Position numbers and translations under genes: made by a program. DNA of 64,000 nt from JABWBD01 sp040768665 (GTDB lineage: Bacteria; Planctomycetota; Planctomycetia; Pirellulales; Thermoguttaceae): the NCBI GenBank assembly GCA_040768665.1, contig JAXGMN010000062.1, forward strand, positions 1 through 64,000. The letters are read 5' to 3'. This document shows, piece after piece, positions 34,403 to 42,772 of the stretch. Below the pieces are notes generated by a model. That model ran no database searches and was not told the origin of the DNA. It was given only the letters and a program-made list of their open reading frames with translations. Positions within the stretch are counted from its first letter, which is position 1, and each line of letters begins with the position of its first letter.

Positions 34403-34501
34403 TATTCTCTAATGGCAGCTCTTCAGCATCAATAAGGGCCGGGACATCGCTCGTGGGCCGCCAGAAACTCGCCGGTTCCCGGCAGCCACCGGGGCGACAC
34501 C

Positions 34502-34860
34502 ATGTCTCCGGAGACGCGCTAGAGTCATGGCCCGGATCAAGGGTAAGGATACGCATCCGGAACGGACCATTTGCACTGAATTGCGAAGACGAGGGTGTCT
34601 ACTTCGCAGCACGTCAGGACCTGCCGGGCGGCGGACATCGTCTTCCGTCGAGCAAAGCTGGCAGTCTTTGTCGATGGAGATTACTGGCACGGCTGGCGTT
34701 TTCCGCTGGGAGCACAAGCTATCTCAGAAATGGCGGGATAAAATTGCTGCAACGCGGAGAGAGATCGCCGCAACTGAGAGTTGCGGCAACTGGATGGAAG
34801 GTTCTGAGGATTTGGGAGCGTCAGATCGATAACGACCCTGAGAACTGCGTTGCGCAATCC
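34502..34860 (+). pseudogene. vsr: very-short-patch repair endonuclease (Vsr), frameshifted
   Basis: Vsr nicks T-G mismatches made by cytosine methyltransferases. M-S-P-E-T-R is followed by a frame change, then M-A-R-I-K-G-K-D-T-H-P-E-R; the central F-V-D-G-D-Y-W-H-G-W-R-F-P-L region and K-L-S-Q-K-W-R-D-K-I-A-A-T appear in two other frames, and G-W-K-V-L-R-I-W-E-R-Q-I closes it. At least three frame changes make it inactive. The matching cytosine methyltransferase is absent from the window. Confidence 0.75.
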
Positions 34861-34949
34861 GCTGCGCGACACGCAACTCGCGCGACGTTCAGCCGAAAGT
34901 CGTGAATGCGTCTCGCAAAACCGTCATTGACAGTGTCCCGCAACTCGAA

Positions 34950-35085
34950 GCGGTGCTCGTCCAATGACCAACGGACTTTCCCGGTCGGGCGGATCGGCCG
35001 GCAAGTCACCGCCGAGAGGATGGGCGAGTCGGGTCGCGGCTTCGGCACTGCTTGGGATTGTAGGGCGATCTGCTCGGATAGGAGA
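34950..35085. repeat. partial copy of the large nested repeat
   Basis: GGCGGATCGGCCGGCAAGTC through GGCACTGCTTGGGATTGTAG matches the middle of the fuller copies at 35340-35900 and 38025-38415 at roughly 85-90 percent by eye. Confidence 0.75.
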
Positions 35086-35339
35086 GAGTGGCGGAGTGGA
35101 CCTGCTTGCCTGGGAGGCACGGCGTGTGGGAGTAGCTCGATCTCGGCGAACCGGCAGCAACATTTCTCCCTCGCGAACTGGCAACGAATCGGTTCGACGT
35201 GTTGGGAATCGAGTTGGCGCATGCGACACTGGTGGAAACCTTGCCGTCGCACACAAAGACCCTTTCGACCGCTTGCTCGTCCCTCAGACGATTATCGAGA
35301 AGTTACCACTGGTCAGCTCGATCAGTACGGCGTGACACG

Positions 35340-35900
35340 GCTATGGAAGTAAAGTCCCGCGCGGACATCCCGATGCGCCGGCGCGTTCGGCTGGTTCGGT
35401 GTGGCACTGTTTGGAGTTGAATGGACGGGCCATAGGGACGGAGCTTCCCACAAGTCCAAGCAGTGTTCGTCCACCGACCAAGCGGCTTTCCCAGTCGAGC
35501 GGATCGGCCGGGAAGTCACCGCGGAGAGGATAGGCGAGTCGGCTCGCGGTTCGGCACTGCTTGGGATTGTAGTATGGTCTGTCGGTATAGGAGAACCCGT
35601 TCAATCCCAAGCAGTGGCACACGAACACGGGGCAGAGTGCCCTCGCCGCAACGCGGCCGAACCCGATGGCCCGGAGCGGCGGAGCGGGGAACCGGACGGC
35701 GGCAAACGACCAGCAAGGCCCAACGGGTCGCGACCCGTTCCAACGACAGTTCGTTGAATCCGATCGCGTGCGGGTCATGGCGTGGGTTCCCGGGGTGACG
35801 GCCCGTTGGGCCTTTGCGCGCGGCGTATCGGGCAAGCGACCGCAGGGCTCCGCGGACTGCGCTGGGCTGCCGGGTCTTGCCCCTTCGGGGACGGAGCGTC
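35340..35900. repeat. large nested repeat, fullest copy
   Basis: Contains TTGGAGTTGAATGG...CCAAGCAGTGTTCGTCCACC, the palindrome CACTGCTTGGGATTGTAG / CAATCCCAAGCAGTG (35551-35620), and an AAGGCCCAACGGG/CCCGTTGGGCCTT inverted repeat (35718-35815). The end (35840-35855) is the empty version of the site filled by an element at 36639. No credible gene. Confidence 0.8.
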
Positions 35901-35993
35901 GGCGGGTGTTGCGGGTCGCGAGGGTGAGCGGGAAATGGGCCCAACGAATTTAGGAGTCAACGAATGGGGAAGCCTTGGGCCGGGGTGGAGTGG

Positions 35994-36175
35994 GGAGGTG
36001 AAGCAACGGGGGCATACGATCGGCTTTTCCATTTTTCTTCCTCATTTTCATCCGTGCCCCGGCCTTGCCATCCGTGCTATCAGAACAACTCAAGGACAAA
36101 GTAGCACGGATGGCAAGCCGAGGCACGGATGAAGGAATCGGTGGAACAGAACAGCGAAATCACAGAACAGGGTTC
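35994..36175. repeat. palindromic repeat CATCCGTGCC..., copy 1
   Basis: Arms CATCCGTGCCCCGGCCTTGC and GCAAGCCGAGGCACGGATG (36049-36131) enclose a 30-base loop. With flanks, about 180 bases match 48385-48575 in the opposite orientation. Confidence 0.85.
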
Positions 36176-36294
36176 TTGGCGTTTGTAGTTGCCAAACATC
36201 GCCCCCACCGACGCGGGGTCGGTGGTGGCGTTTACCCAGTTTGAGGAAGTAAGATTCCGTCGTTCGGTTTTCCCCTGCGCGGGACGTTTTCAGC

Positions 36295-36830
36295 GTCAAC
36301 AGGCGAGTCGGCTCGCGCTCGGCCACTGCTTGGGATTGTAGTACGATCTGTTCGTAGAGGAGAACCGGTTCAATCCCAAGCAGTGGCACACGCTGCCGGG
36401 GGCGGGTGCCGTCGCCGCAACACGGCCGAACCCGAGAAGCCCAGGGCGAAGCAGCCGGCGCAGCGGGGAATCGGACCGCGGCAAAGGACCAGCAAGGCCC
36501 AACGGGCCGCGACCCGTCCTCAAACGACATCGTTCATTGCATTCGATCGCGTGCAGGTCATGACGTGGGTTCCTGGGGTCGCGGCCCGTTGGGCCTTTGG
36601 CGCCAGCGTATCGGGCAAGCGACCCCAGGGCTCCGCGGTGGGCTGATAAAAACTTGATAAGAACGGGGACAGGCACCGCAACTAATAGCGGTTTAGCCAG
36701 AGCGACCACACAAGATGTTGCGGAGCCAGTCCCCGTTTTTATCAGCCCACCCCAGGGCTCCGCGGACTGCGCCCTGGGCTGCCGGGCGGGCCCCTTCAGG
36801 GTCGTTGCTTCGCTGGGCCGTATCGCAACA
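36295..36830. repeat. large nested repeat, copy interrupted by an element
   Basis: Matches 35530-35900 along its length (GGCACACG, CAGCAAGGCCCAACGGG, CGTATCGGGCAAGCGACC) but is split by the 111-bp element at 36639-36749. Confidence 0.8.
36639..36749. mobile_element. palindromic element with 16-bp target duplication
   Basis: Terminal inverted repeats TGGGCTGATAAAAAC (36639-36653) and complement (36735-36749); inner GGGGACAGGCACCGCAAC against GTTGCGGAGCCAGTCCCC. The 16 bases CCCCAGGGCTCCGCGG flank it on both sides (36623-36638 and 36750-36765), while the homologous sequence at 35840-35855 has them once and no insert. Confidence 0.85.
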
Positions 36831-37043
36831 GGCTTGTCGGCCGGCGAAAACTCGCGCTGCGATACGCCCCGGCCCGGCAACACTGACGGCTGACGGTCGC
36901 GATGGGAAGGCTGCAAGAAAGAAAAGGCCGTTCGGGGAACCTCCCCAACGCGCCTCCCAATGAGTACACTGCCAGTGGGACACCGGCAGTGGTGAGTGCA
37001 GTTCGGGCGGCCGTCAGTGACGCGAAGATAACCGGAGGATGCC

Positions 37044-37993
37044 ATGAGGGCTTCAGAGGAAAAGGTCATAGCTGCCATTTCGCACCCGGAGAGGAAAATA
37101 CGCCGGACTACGGTCGCCTATTACTCCCGCTCGTATAGCTCGGATCCAACGGTAATGCCACTGGTCATCCGGGCCGTGGAAAAATATGGGTGGGACGCCT
37201 CTTTCAGTGTCTTGCGCGCCGCCGGCGGCCTGACCCAAACTCCCGCGACTGTGGCATGGCTGGTGAATGAGCTGTCGAAAGATTGGGATCTCGCAGACAT
37301 TGGCGAGGATAATCACCGCGTTGCGGTGGCCCTGATTTTGTCCGACGCCGCCCCGGAGCTCCTGAAGCCCGAATACGCAGACCTCCGCTCGTTTCCTGAG
37401 GAGCTCCGAACTCCGTTTCGAGACCGTCTCCAGATGGCCCAATGGGAGCTGGGATGCGGCTCTGGAAGGTCCTGGAAGATTTCGGGCAACAGAGCCGGGC
37501 AAGAGGCCATAGCCGGCTCAGCGATCTGCGGCGAGGGGGATTGACTGGCCAATGCACTGCTCGGCCATTTTGCCGACGAGGCGGTGGAGCCCATCCGGCA
37601 GATGCTCGTCGGCCCTGCCGACCGCCTGCAACGCCGAGGAAGTCGAACTTCGCCGCCGACTGGTTGCCGCATCCACGGTTATGGGAGTGACGTTTTCCCG
37701 AGCTTGATGTCTGGTACCAGGAAGCCGTGCGGGCAGATTGGGGAGATCTCGGGGACCGCAGATTCCGAATCCGAAAGTACTTTCGAGACGACGTGGATTT
37801 CCAGGACGCCCTCGCTGACGTGCTGGCTTCGCGACCCACTGCCGCGCCTCGTCCGCGGCCGGCAGTGGGTGGGTTGCTTAAGAAGGACAAACCGGTTGAG
37901 TCTTTCCGGGGCCCAAAGAAGCCGGTCGGGAGGAACGATCCTTGCCCGTGTGGCAGCGGGCGGAAGTACAAAAAGTGCTGCCTGAAAGAATAG
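37044..37993 (+). pseudogene. SEC-C motif protein with internal deletion
   Basis: The first 130 residues (37044-37440) form HEAT-like helices (A-I-S-H-P-E-R-K-I-R, D-P-T-V-M-P-L-V-I-R-A-V-E-K-Y-G, L-T-Q-T-P-A-T-V-A-W-L-V-N-E-L). After a frame change near 37445 and a deletion, fragments reading D-E-A-V-E-P-I-R-Q-M-L and Y-Q-E-A-V-R-A-D-W appear, and the frame from 37727 ends in a perfect zinc-binding SEC-C motif, R-N-D-P-C-P-C-G-S-G-R-K-Y-K-K-C-C. The family is from memory several hundred residues long; this one is about half that. Non-functional as one protein. Confidence 0.75.
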
Positions 37994-38024
37994 CTGCCGG
38001 GTGCCACTGTTTGTGCTGCTGCGG

Positions 38025-38415
38025 TAATGCGCGTTCGGCTGGGTCCGTGTGGGACTGCTTGGAGTTGAATGGCCGAGCCATCGGGACCGAGCTTCCCACA
38101 ACTCCAAGCAGTGTTCGTCCACCGACCAAGCAACGTTCGAGAGCGAGAAAAGTGTCAGGAACCATTTGTGCGAAGCACCGAAGGAGCCGGTTTCGGCAGA
38201 TGGTTCCTGACGCCATTTCTCGATCAATCCCAAGCGGCTTTCCCAGTCGAGCGAATCGGCCGGGAAGTCACCGCGGAGAGGATGGGCGAGTCGGTTCGCG
38301 CTTCGGCACTGCTTGGGATTGTAGGACGATCTGTTCGTAGAGGAGAACCCGTTCAATCCCAAGCAGTGGCACACGAACACGGGGCAGAGCGCCAGGGCCG
38401 CTGGCGCGGCGCAAC
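38025..38415. repeat. large nested repeat, third copy
   Basis: Matches 35380-35645 (TGCTTGGAGTTGAATGG, GTTCGTCCACCGACCAAGC, CACTGCTTGGGATTGTAG, CAAGCAGTGGCACACGAACA) with a 98-bp insertion at 38132-38229. Confidence 0.8.
38132..38229. mobile_element. palindromic element inside the third nested repeat
   Basis: Imperfect arms GAGAAAAGTGTCAGGAACCA and TGGTTCCTGACGCCATTTCT. CCAAGC is present on both sides (38126-38131 and 38230-38235) but only once at the uninterrupted site near 35479-35484. Confidence 0.7.
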
Positions 38416-38492
38416 TCAATAGCCCAAGTCGGAGCCGCCGGCGCAGCCCGGGGGAGCAGGAAGGGGGCTTCGGCGCGTGGTGAAGGCTTGCT

Positions 38493-39719
38493 TTATTCGC
38501 TGGACGAGTCGGCAGGCGTCCAGCAGGGTCGGATGTTTTCTATCATGATTTTGCCGACGGCGCGCCAGGACCGTGCTTCCGCACAGCGGCGGATTCTGCC
38601 GGTAAGCTCCGCCTGCTCCTGTTCGCTTTGCGCCGCGATCTGCTCCAGCAGGCGTTTGAACGCCTGCAGGTCCGAGGAGTCGACCTTCCAACCGATTCCC
38701 TCGGCGGTCACGTAATCGGTCAAGTCCGGGGGGCCGTCGACGATGACCGGTTTCAGAAAGGCGCGGGCCGTTTGGGCCGTGCCGCTTTCGTGCCGAATGT
38801 AGTCCTGGTACAGGTTCACCACGGCGTCGGCGCAGGCGAAATAGACCGGTTGGTCCGCCGGCGGTACAAACCGGTTGTCAATGATGATTTTGTCTTCCAC
38901 GCCGTACTGTTTCGCCAGCTCCTTGATGCGCGAATACTGGTAGTCGCCTTCCGGACCTGAGAGCAGCCACATCCACTCCTCGGACTGAGCAAGTACGGCA
39001 AGGAGCGGTTCGTACTTCTTGTCGGTACGGAGCGTTCCGAACGACAGGAGATATCGCTTCGACGCGTCGAGTCCCAGCGTCTCGATCGCAGTGCGGCGCG
39101 GGACGTGGAGTCGGGGTTCCGGAGTCGGCGCGCCGTAAGGCAGGATCTTGACCTTCTCTTCCGCCAGGCGGTCGCCCGGAAAGACCGTTGCCAACAAATT
39201 GTCTCGCATTGCTTTGCCGTGGACAAAACAACAAGCCGATCTCCGAATGATCGACCTGACGTGGGAGCGGGCCGCACGCTTGTAAAGAGCGACCAGGAGA
39301 GACGTGTGGCGGAAATCGAAGTTCGTGTCGTGAAGGATGCACGCGTAGCTCTGCGATGCGCAGCGATTCCTCACGAAGCGGTCGACGGAGCCGTACTCGA
39401 ATGCCTCGAAAAGGACGAAAGGCCTGCCCGTCTGTTCGTACACGGCGGCGAATCCCCGCATGAACGCCAGGTCGCGCCTACGACGCTTCCAGGCGTAGCG
39501 AAAAAAGCCCGACAATCCCGGCCTGCGATGGAATGCCCCCTCGGGAACCGCTACACGGTGGCAGACGCTTGCGCTAGCGACCTCCAGAGGGCCATCGTAA
39601 CCTACCACGTGCACTTCCACCCCCAGATGCGACAACCCCTCCGCCAGGCCGCCGGCATAGGCGTGGCTATGACCGTAAGGCAGAAAGGCTGTCGGACTGA
39701 AGATCAAGATCCTGGCCAT
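38493..39719 (-). CDS. glycosyltransferase, GT4-like
   Basis: Predicted cytoplasmic GT-B glycosyltransferase for a surface polysaccharide or glycolipid; donor and acceptor unknown. The N-terminal half has F-S-P-T-A-F-L-P-Y-G-H-S-H-A-Y-A-G-G-L and a Rossmann-like repeat. The C-terminal half has the donor-binding pattern: L-L-S-F-G-T-L-R-T-D-K-K-Y-E, W-L-L-S-G-P-E-G, I-I-I-D-N-R-F-V-P-P, Y-F-A-C-A-D-A-V-V-N-L-Y, H-E-S-G-T-A-Q-T-A-R-A-F and V-D-G-P-P-D-L-T-D-Y. The loop around H-E-S-G replaces the E-x-F-G-x-x-x-x-E of classic GT4. It stands alone among repeats. Confidence 0.82.
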   Translation of the reverse strand: MARILIFSPTAFLPYGHSHAYAGGLAEGLSHLGVEVHVVGYDGPLEVASASVCHRVAVPEGAFHRRPGLSGFFRYAWKRRRRDLAFMRGFAAVYEQTGRPFVLFEAFEYGSVDRFVRNRCASQSYACILHDTNFDFRHTSLLVALYKRAARSHVRSIIRRSACCFVHGKAMRDNLLATVFPGDRLAEEKVKILPYGAPTPEPRLHVPRRTAIETLGLDASKRYLLSFGTLRTDKKYEPLLAVLAQSEEWMWLLSGPEGDYQYSRIKELAKQYGVEDKIIIDNRFVPPADQPVYFACADAVVNLYQDYIRHESGTAQTARAFLKPVIVDGPPDLTDYVTAEGIGWKVDSSDLQAFKRLLEQIAAQSEQEQAELTGRIRRCAEARSWRAVGKIMIENIRPCWTPADSSSE

Positions 39720-39741
39720 TCGTCGTATCGTCCTTCCGAGC

Positions 39742-40023
39742 GTAACCGTTCACGGGGGGGCAGGGGGGACAGGTCCATGTTTTCGGCGGACGTCTTTGAT
39801 GCCAAAATGCTTGAACCGGCCGAAAAATGGACCAGTCCCCAGCCGCCCCCCAGTTTTGCCCCGCCCGGGCCGTCGACGCAAGGGCAGATCCACGGTAACC
39901 GTTTACGGGCGGCAGAGAGGGGGACAGGTCCATGTTTTCGGTCGACGTTTTTGATGCCAAAATGCTTGAACCGGCCGAAAAATGGACCAGTCCCCGGCCG
40001 TCGACGCAAGGGCAGATCCACGG
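39742..40023. repeat. two tandem GTAACCGTT elements
   Basis: Two direct copies (39742-39894 and 39895-40023) each start with GTAACCGTTYAC, contain GGGGGACAGGTCCATGTTTT and AAAAATGGACCAGTCCCC, and end with CAAGGGCAGATCCACG. Neither has the right-hand GTGAACGGTTAC end; a lone one lies at 40389-40400. Confidence 0.85.
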
Positions 40024-40198
40024 TCCACACCTCGCGATGCTGCTTTCTGGTCAGTCGGGTGGGTCGCATTGAGCGGGGATTGTGGTTATTCTGAATGAGG
40101 ATCGCGGGCTCCAGGCTTCGCACACACCGCCCGGAAGGATCGCGGCCATCATCCGGAACAGAGTCTTCAGCGTCTGCCCCGCCTCTGAGCCAAGTTGG

Positions 40199-40338
40199 GT
40201 GCCGTTCAAGAATAAGTTGTGCAATTCGGTGTGGAGCAAATTTCAGTCTGTCCACAAGACAAGGGTGGATTGAAATCCACCCTACGTGGATTGGCATCCA
40301 CCCTACAATGATTGACCAACTTGTTCTTGAACGGCACC
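40199..40338. repeat. palindromic repeat with GGATTGAAATCCACC centre, copy 1
   Basis: Arms GTGCCGTTCAAGAATAAGTT and AACTTGTTCTTGAACGGCAC surround GTGCAATTCGGTGTGGAGCA and two GTGGATT...ATCCACCCTAC hairpins. A second copy is at 50223-50338. Confidence 0.85.
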
Positions 40339-40494
40339 TTAGTGCCAACATCGCAAGCTGTTTGGCAGGAACATGTTGCGCCGCGGGCGTGAACGGTTAC
40401 GGCTCGCGTTTTTCGGACGGTGGTCCCTGCGTCCGCTCGCCCGCCCAATTCCAGCCCCCGCCCTATTTGCCTATCGCGTGACGGAGTCGTTGCC

Positions 40495-41982
40495 ATGTAC
40501 TTCACATTCCCTTGTCCCCAGTGCGAGAAGAAGCTGAAGATTCAGAAAGAGGCCGCGGGGCGGAAATCGACCTGCCCGTACTGCAGGCACACCATCGTCG
40601 TTCCAAACCCTCCCGCAGAGGAAGAAATGGATGAGATGGCGGCTCTGCGAAACATCGGGCAGACTCAGCAGTCGAGTCGCGTGAGCCCGCGCCCGGGACC
40701 GCAGCGTCGCGAGGCGCCCAAGAAACGCTCTACCTCCAGTGGCTGGTCGGATCGGACCGATGTCAGCGCAATTCGTAGCGGCACGCTGGGCCTGGCGCTT
40801 ACGATTGCGGTGCTGGTGCTTCTGCTGCCGATCCGCAACACGTACCTGGGCGAACTGTTTTTGCACCGCGGCTGGGTCCCTTACACGGAAACGTTTCTGC
40901 TCTGCTGGTCGGTGGCGATCCTCTATCTCAAGTCGCGAAAGATCAAGCGGCAGCGGGAGTCGATGCTTTTCGATCTGCTTCCCGGCGATATCTCGAAAGA
41001 CATCACGTCGCAGTCGGTCGGCCGTTTCGTCAAGCACATCGAAGAGCTGCCGGTGCAGCCCAGCGAGAGCTTTCTGGTCAACCGCGTGCTCCGGGGGCTC
41101 GAGCACTTTCGCGTCCGCAACAGCAACCCCGAGGTGGCCGCGATGCTCTCTTCCCAGTCGGAGATCGACGCGAACGCGGTGCAGTCGAGCTACACGCTGT
41201 TGAACGTCTTCATTTGGGCCATCCCGATTCTCGGTTTCATCGGTACGGTGATCGGCATCAGCGCGGCCGTGGGCGGGTTCTCCGGTTCGCTCGAGCAGGC
41301 GACGGATATTTCCGTGCTCAAGGAGTCGCTCAACAACGTGACCGGCGGTCTGGCCACCGCGTTCGACACGACGCTTCTGGCGCTGGTGATGAGTATGTTG
41401 GTAATGTTTCCTTCCAGCTCGATGCAGAAGTCGGAAGAGGACATGCTCAATTCGGTCGACGAGTACTGCAACGAGAACCTGCTGAAGCGGCTGAACGACG
41501 GCAACGAGGGGCCGGTTGGCGATGCCGACGGGGCGGTCTCTCCCGCGCTGCGAAAGGCCATCCATGCGGCGATGGCCCCGCACCACGCGGAGCTGCGGGC
41601 CTGGGGCGAGAAGCTCGAAGCGATCGGTTCGAAGCTGACGGCCGAGGTCGTCCAGGGGTGGGGTTCGATCAACCGCCAGATCGAGAAGGAACAGCAGGAA
41701 AGCGCCGCCCAGATGCGCGATCTCGACGCGATGGCCGCCTCGTTCCTGCAGACCATGTCGCGCCTGGCGGAAGAGACCGAGAAGGCCCACGAAGAGTCGT
41801 CCGGGGCGATGAAGCGCTCGGCCGAGTCGCTGCAGGGATACTGCACGGCGCTCGAGCAGGGTCTGGCCGGACTGAACGGCGTGCTCGCGGAGTTGGGAGG
41901 AAAGCAGGTGGTCATCCAGGGACGGCGCCGCGGCTGGTTCTTCCGACGCAACAGCGGGGTCCAAACCGATGGCAAAGCGTAG
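40495..41982 (+). CDS. zinc-ribbon MotA/TolQ/ExbB-type proton channel
   Basis: Predicted inner-membrane proton channel subunit. Residues 7-31 form a zinc ribbon (C-P-Q-C ... C-P-Y-C), joined by a basic linker to four membrane segments at about 97-115, 128-147, 238-260 and 287-307. The last two carry the MotA/ExbB signature: I-P-I-L-G-F-I-G-T-V-I-G-I-S and G-L-A-T-A-F-D-T-T-L-L-A-L-V. A 180-residue cytoplasmic helical tail follows, far longer than in ExbB. The ATG at 40495 was chosen because the zinc ribbon begins there. It overlaps the next gene by 14 bases, so the three genes 40495-43906 are one operon. Cargo or target is unknown. Confidence 0.85.
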   Translation: MYFTFPCPQCEKKLKIQKEAAGRKSTCPYCRHTIVVPNPPAEEEMDEMAALRNIGQTQQSSRVSPRPGPQRREAPKKRSTSSGWSDRTDVSAIRSGTLGLALTIAVLVLLLPIRNTYLGELFLHRGWVPYTETFLLCWSVAILYLKSRKIKRQRESMLFDLLPGDISKDITSQSVGRFVKHIEELPVQPSESFLVNRVLRGLEHFRVRNSNPEVAAMLSSQSEIDANAVQSSYTLLNVFIWAIPILGFIGTVIGISAAVGGFSGSLEQATDISVLKESLNNVTGGLATAFDTTLLALVMSMLVMFPSSSMQKSEEDMLNSVDEYCNENLLKRLNDGNEGPVGDADGAVSPALRKAIHAAMAPHHAELRAWGEKLEAIGSKLTAEVVQGWGSINRQIEKEQQESAAQMRDLDAMAASFLQTMSRLAEETEKAHEESSGAMKRSAESLQGYCTALEQGLAGLNGVLAELGGKQVVIQGRRRGWFFRRNSGVQTDGKA

Positions 41983-42769
41983 AAGCAAGCCCAAGACGAC
42001 GATCTCGCTCTTTCCGTTCCTCAGCATTCTGGCCTGCGTGATCGGGGTGCTGACGCTGATGATCACCGCGATGGCCCTGGGGCAGATGGATACCGACTCG
42101 TTCGCGAACCTCTTCGAGTTCGAACAGGTGCGTTCCAAGATCGAAGAGGCCAAGAAGCTGATCCAGAAGCTCCAGGCCGAAATTGCCAGACAGTCGGGGC
42201 ACGCCGACGCAACCCAGCAGGAATTGGCCGAGGCGCAGATCCAACTCGATCAGTTGCTCGAGAAGAGGGAGGAGCTTCTCAAGTCGCAGAACGATCCGGT
42301 CGAGGTCGACATGGAGATCCCGCAGGTCGATGCGGCCGCGCACGAACAGCGGCTGGCCCAGATGCGCGAGGAGCTCTCCGGGCAGGACAAAACCAAGGAG
42401 GAACTTCTGGCGGAGTTGAAGAAACGGAACAAGCCGCCGGAGGAAGCGCAGGTGGTGATCCAGCCGGGCGGAAGCGGATCGGACCTCAAGCCGACCTTTG
42501 TCGAGTGTACGGCCGCCGACGTCGTGATGTACGAGAGTGCGGAGCCGACGCGCGTGCGGCGGGCCGACCTGGCCCAGGACGAGAAGTTTCTCGGATTGCT
42601 CAAGCGGATTGCCGCCCAGCCCAAGTCGACGATCATCTTTCTCGTCCGCGACGATGCCTTGGGAACCTATTACGCCGCGCGCGACCTCGCTCAGGCCAAC
42701 TTTGCGCGCAACGGGAAGCTCCCGGTAATCGGGCACGGAAAAATCGACCTCAGCCTGTTTCAGAAGTGA
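41969..42769 (+). CDS. ExbD/TolR-like subunit with coiled coil, first
   Basis: A single membrane segment near the N-terminus (residues 13-38; F-P-F-L-S-I-L-A-C-V-I-G-V-L-T-L-M-I) matches the position of the ExbD/TolR helix, though the membrane Asp of that family is not obvious. Residues 45-155 are coiled coil (repeated Glu/Gln/Lys/Leu heptads), and the last 90 form a compact domain ending in I-I-F-L-V-R-D-D-A-L-G-T-Y-Y-A-A-R-D-L-A, which resembles the TolR periplasmic fold. It would pair with the upstream channel protein. Confidence 0.75.
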   Translation: MAKRRSKPKTTISLFPFLSILACVIGVLTLMITAMALGQMDTDSFANLFEFEQVRSKIEEAKKLIQKLQAEIARQSGHADATQQELAEAQIQLDQLLEKREELLKSQNDPVEVDMEIPQVDAAAHEQRLAQMREELSGQDKTKEELLAELKKRNKPPEEAQVVIQPGGSGSDLKPTFVECTAADVVMYESAEPTRVRRADLAQDEKFLGLLKRIAAQPKSTIIFLVRDDALGTYYAARDLAQANFARNGKLPVIGHGKIDLSLFQK

Positions 42770-42772
42770 ACG

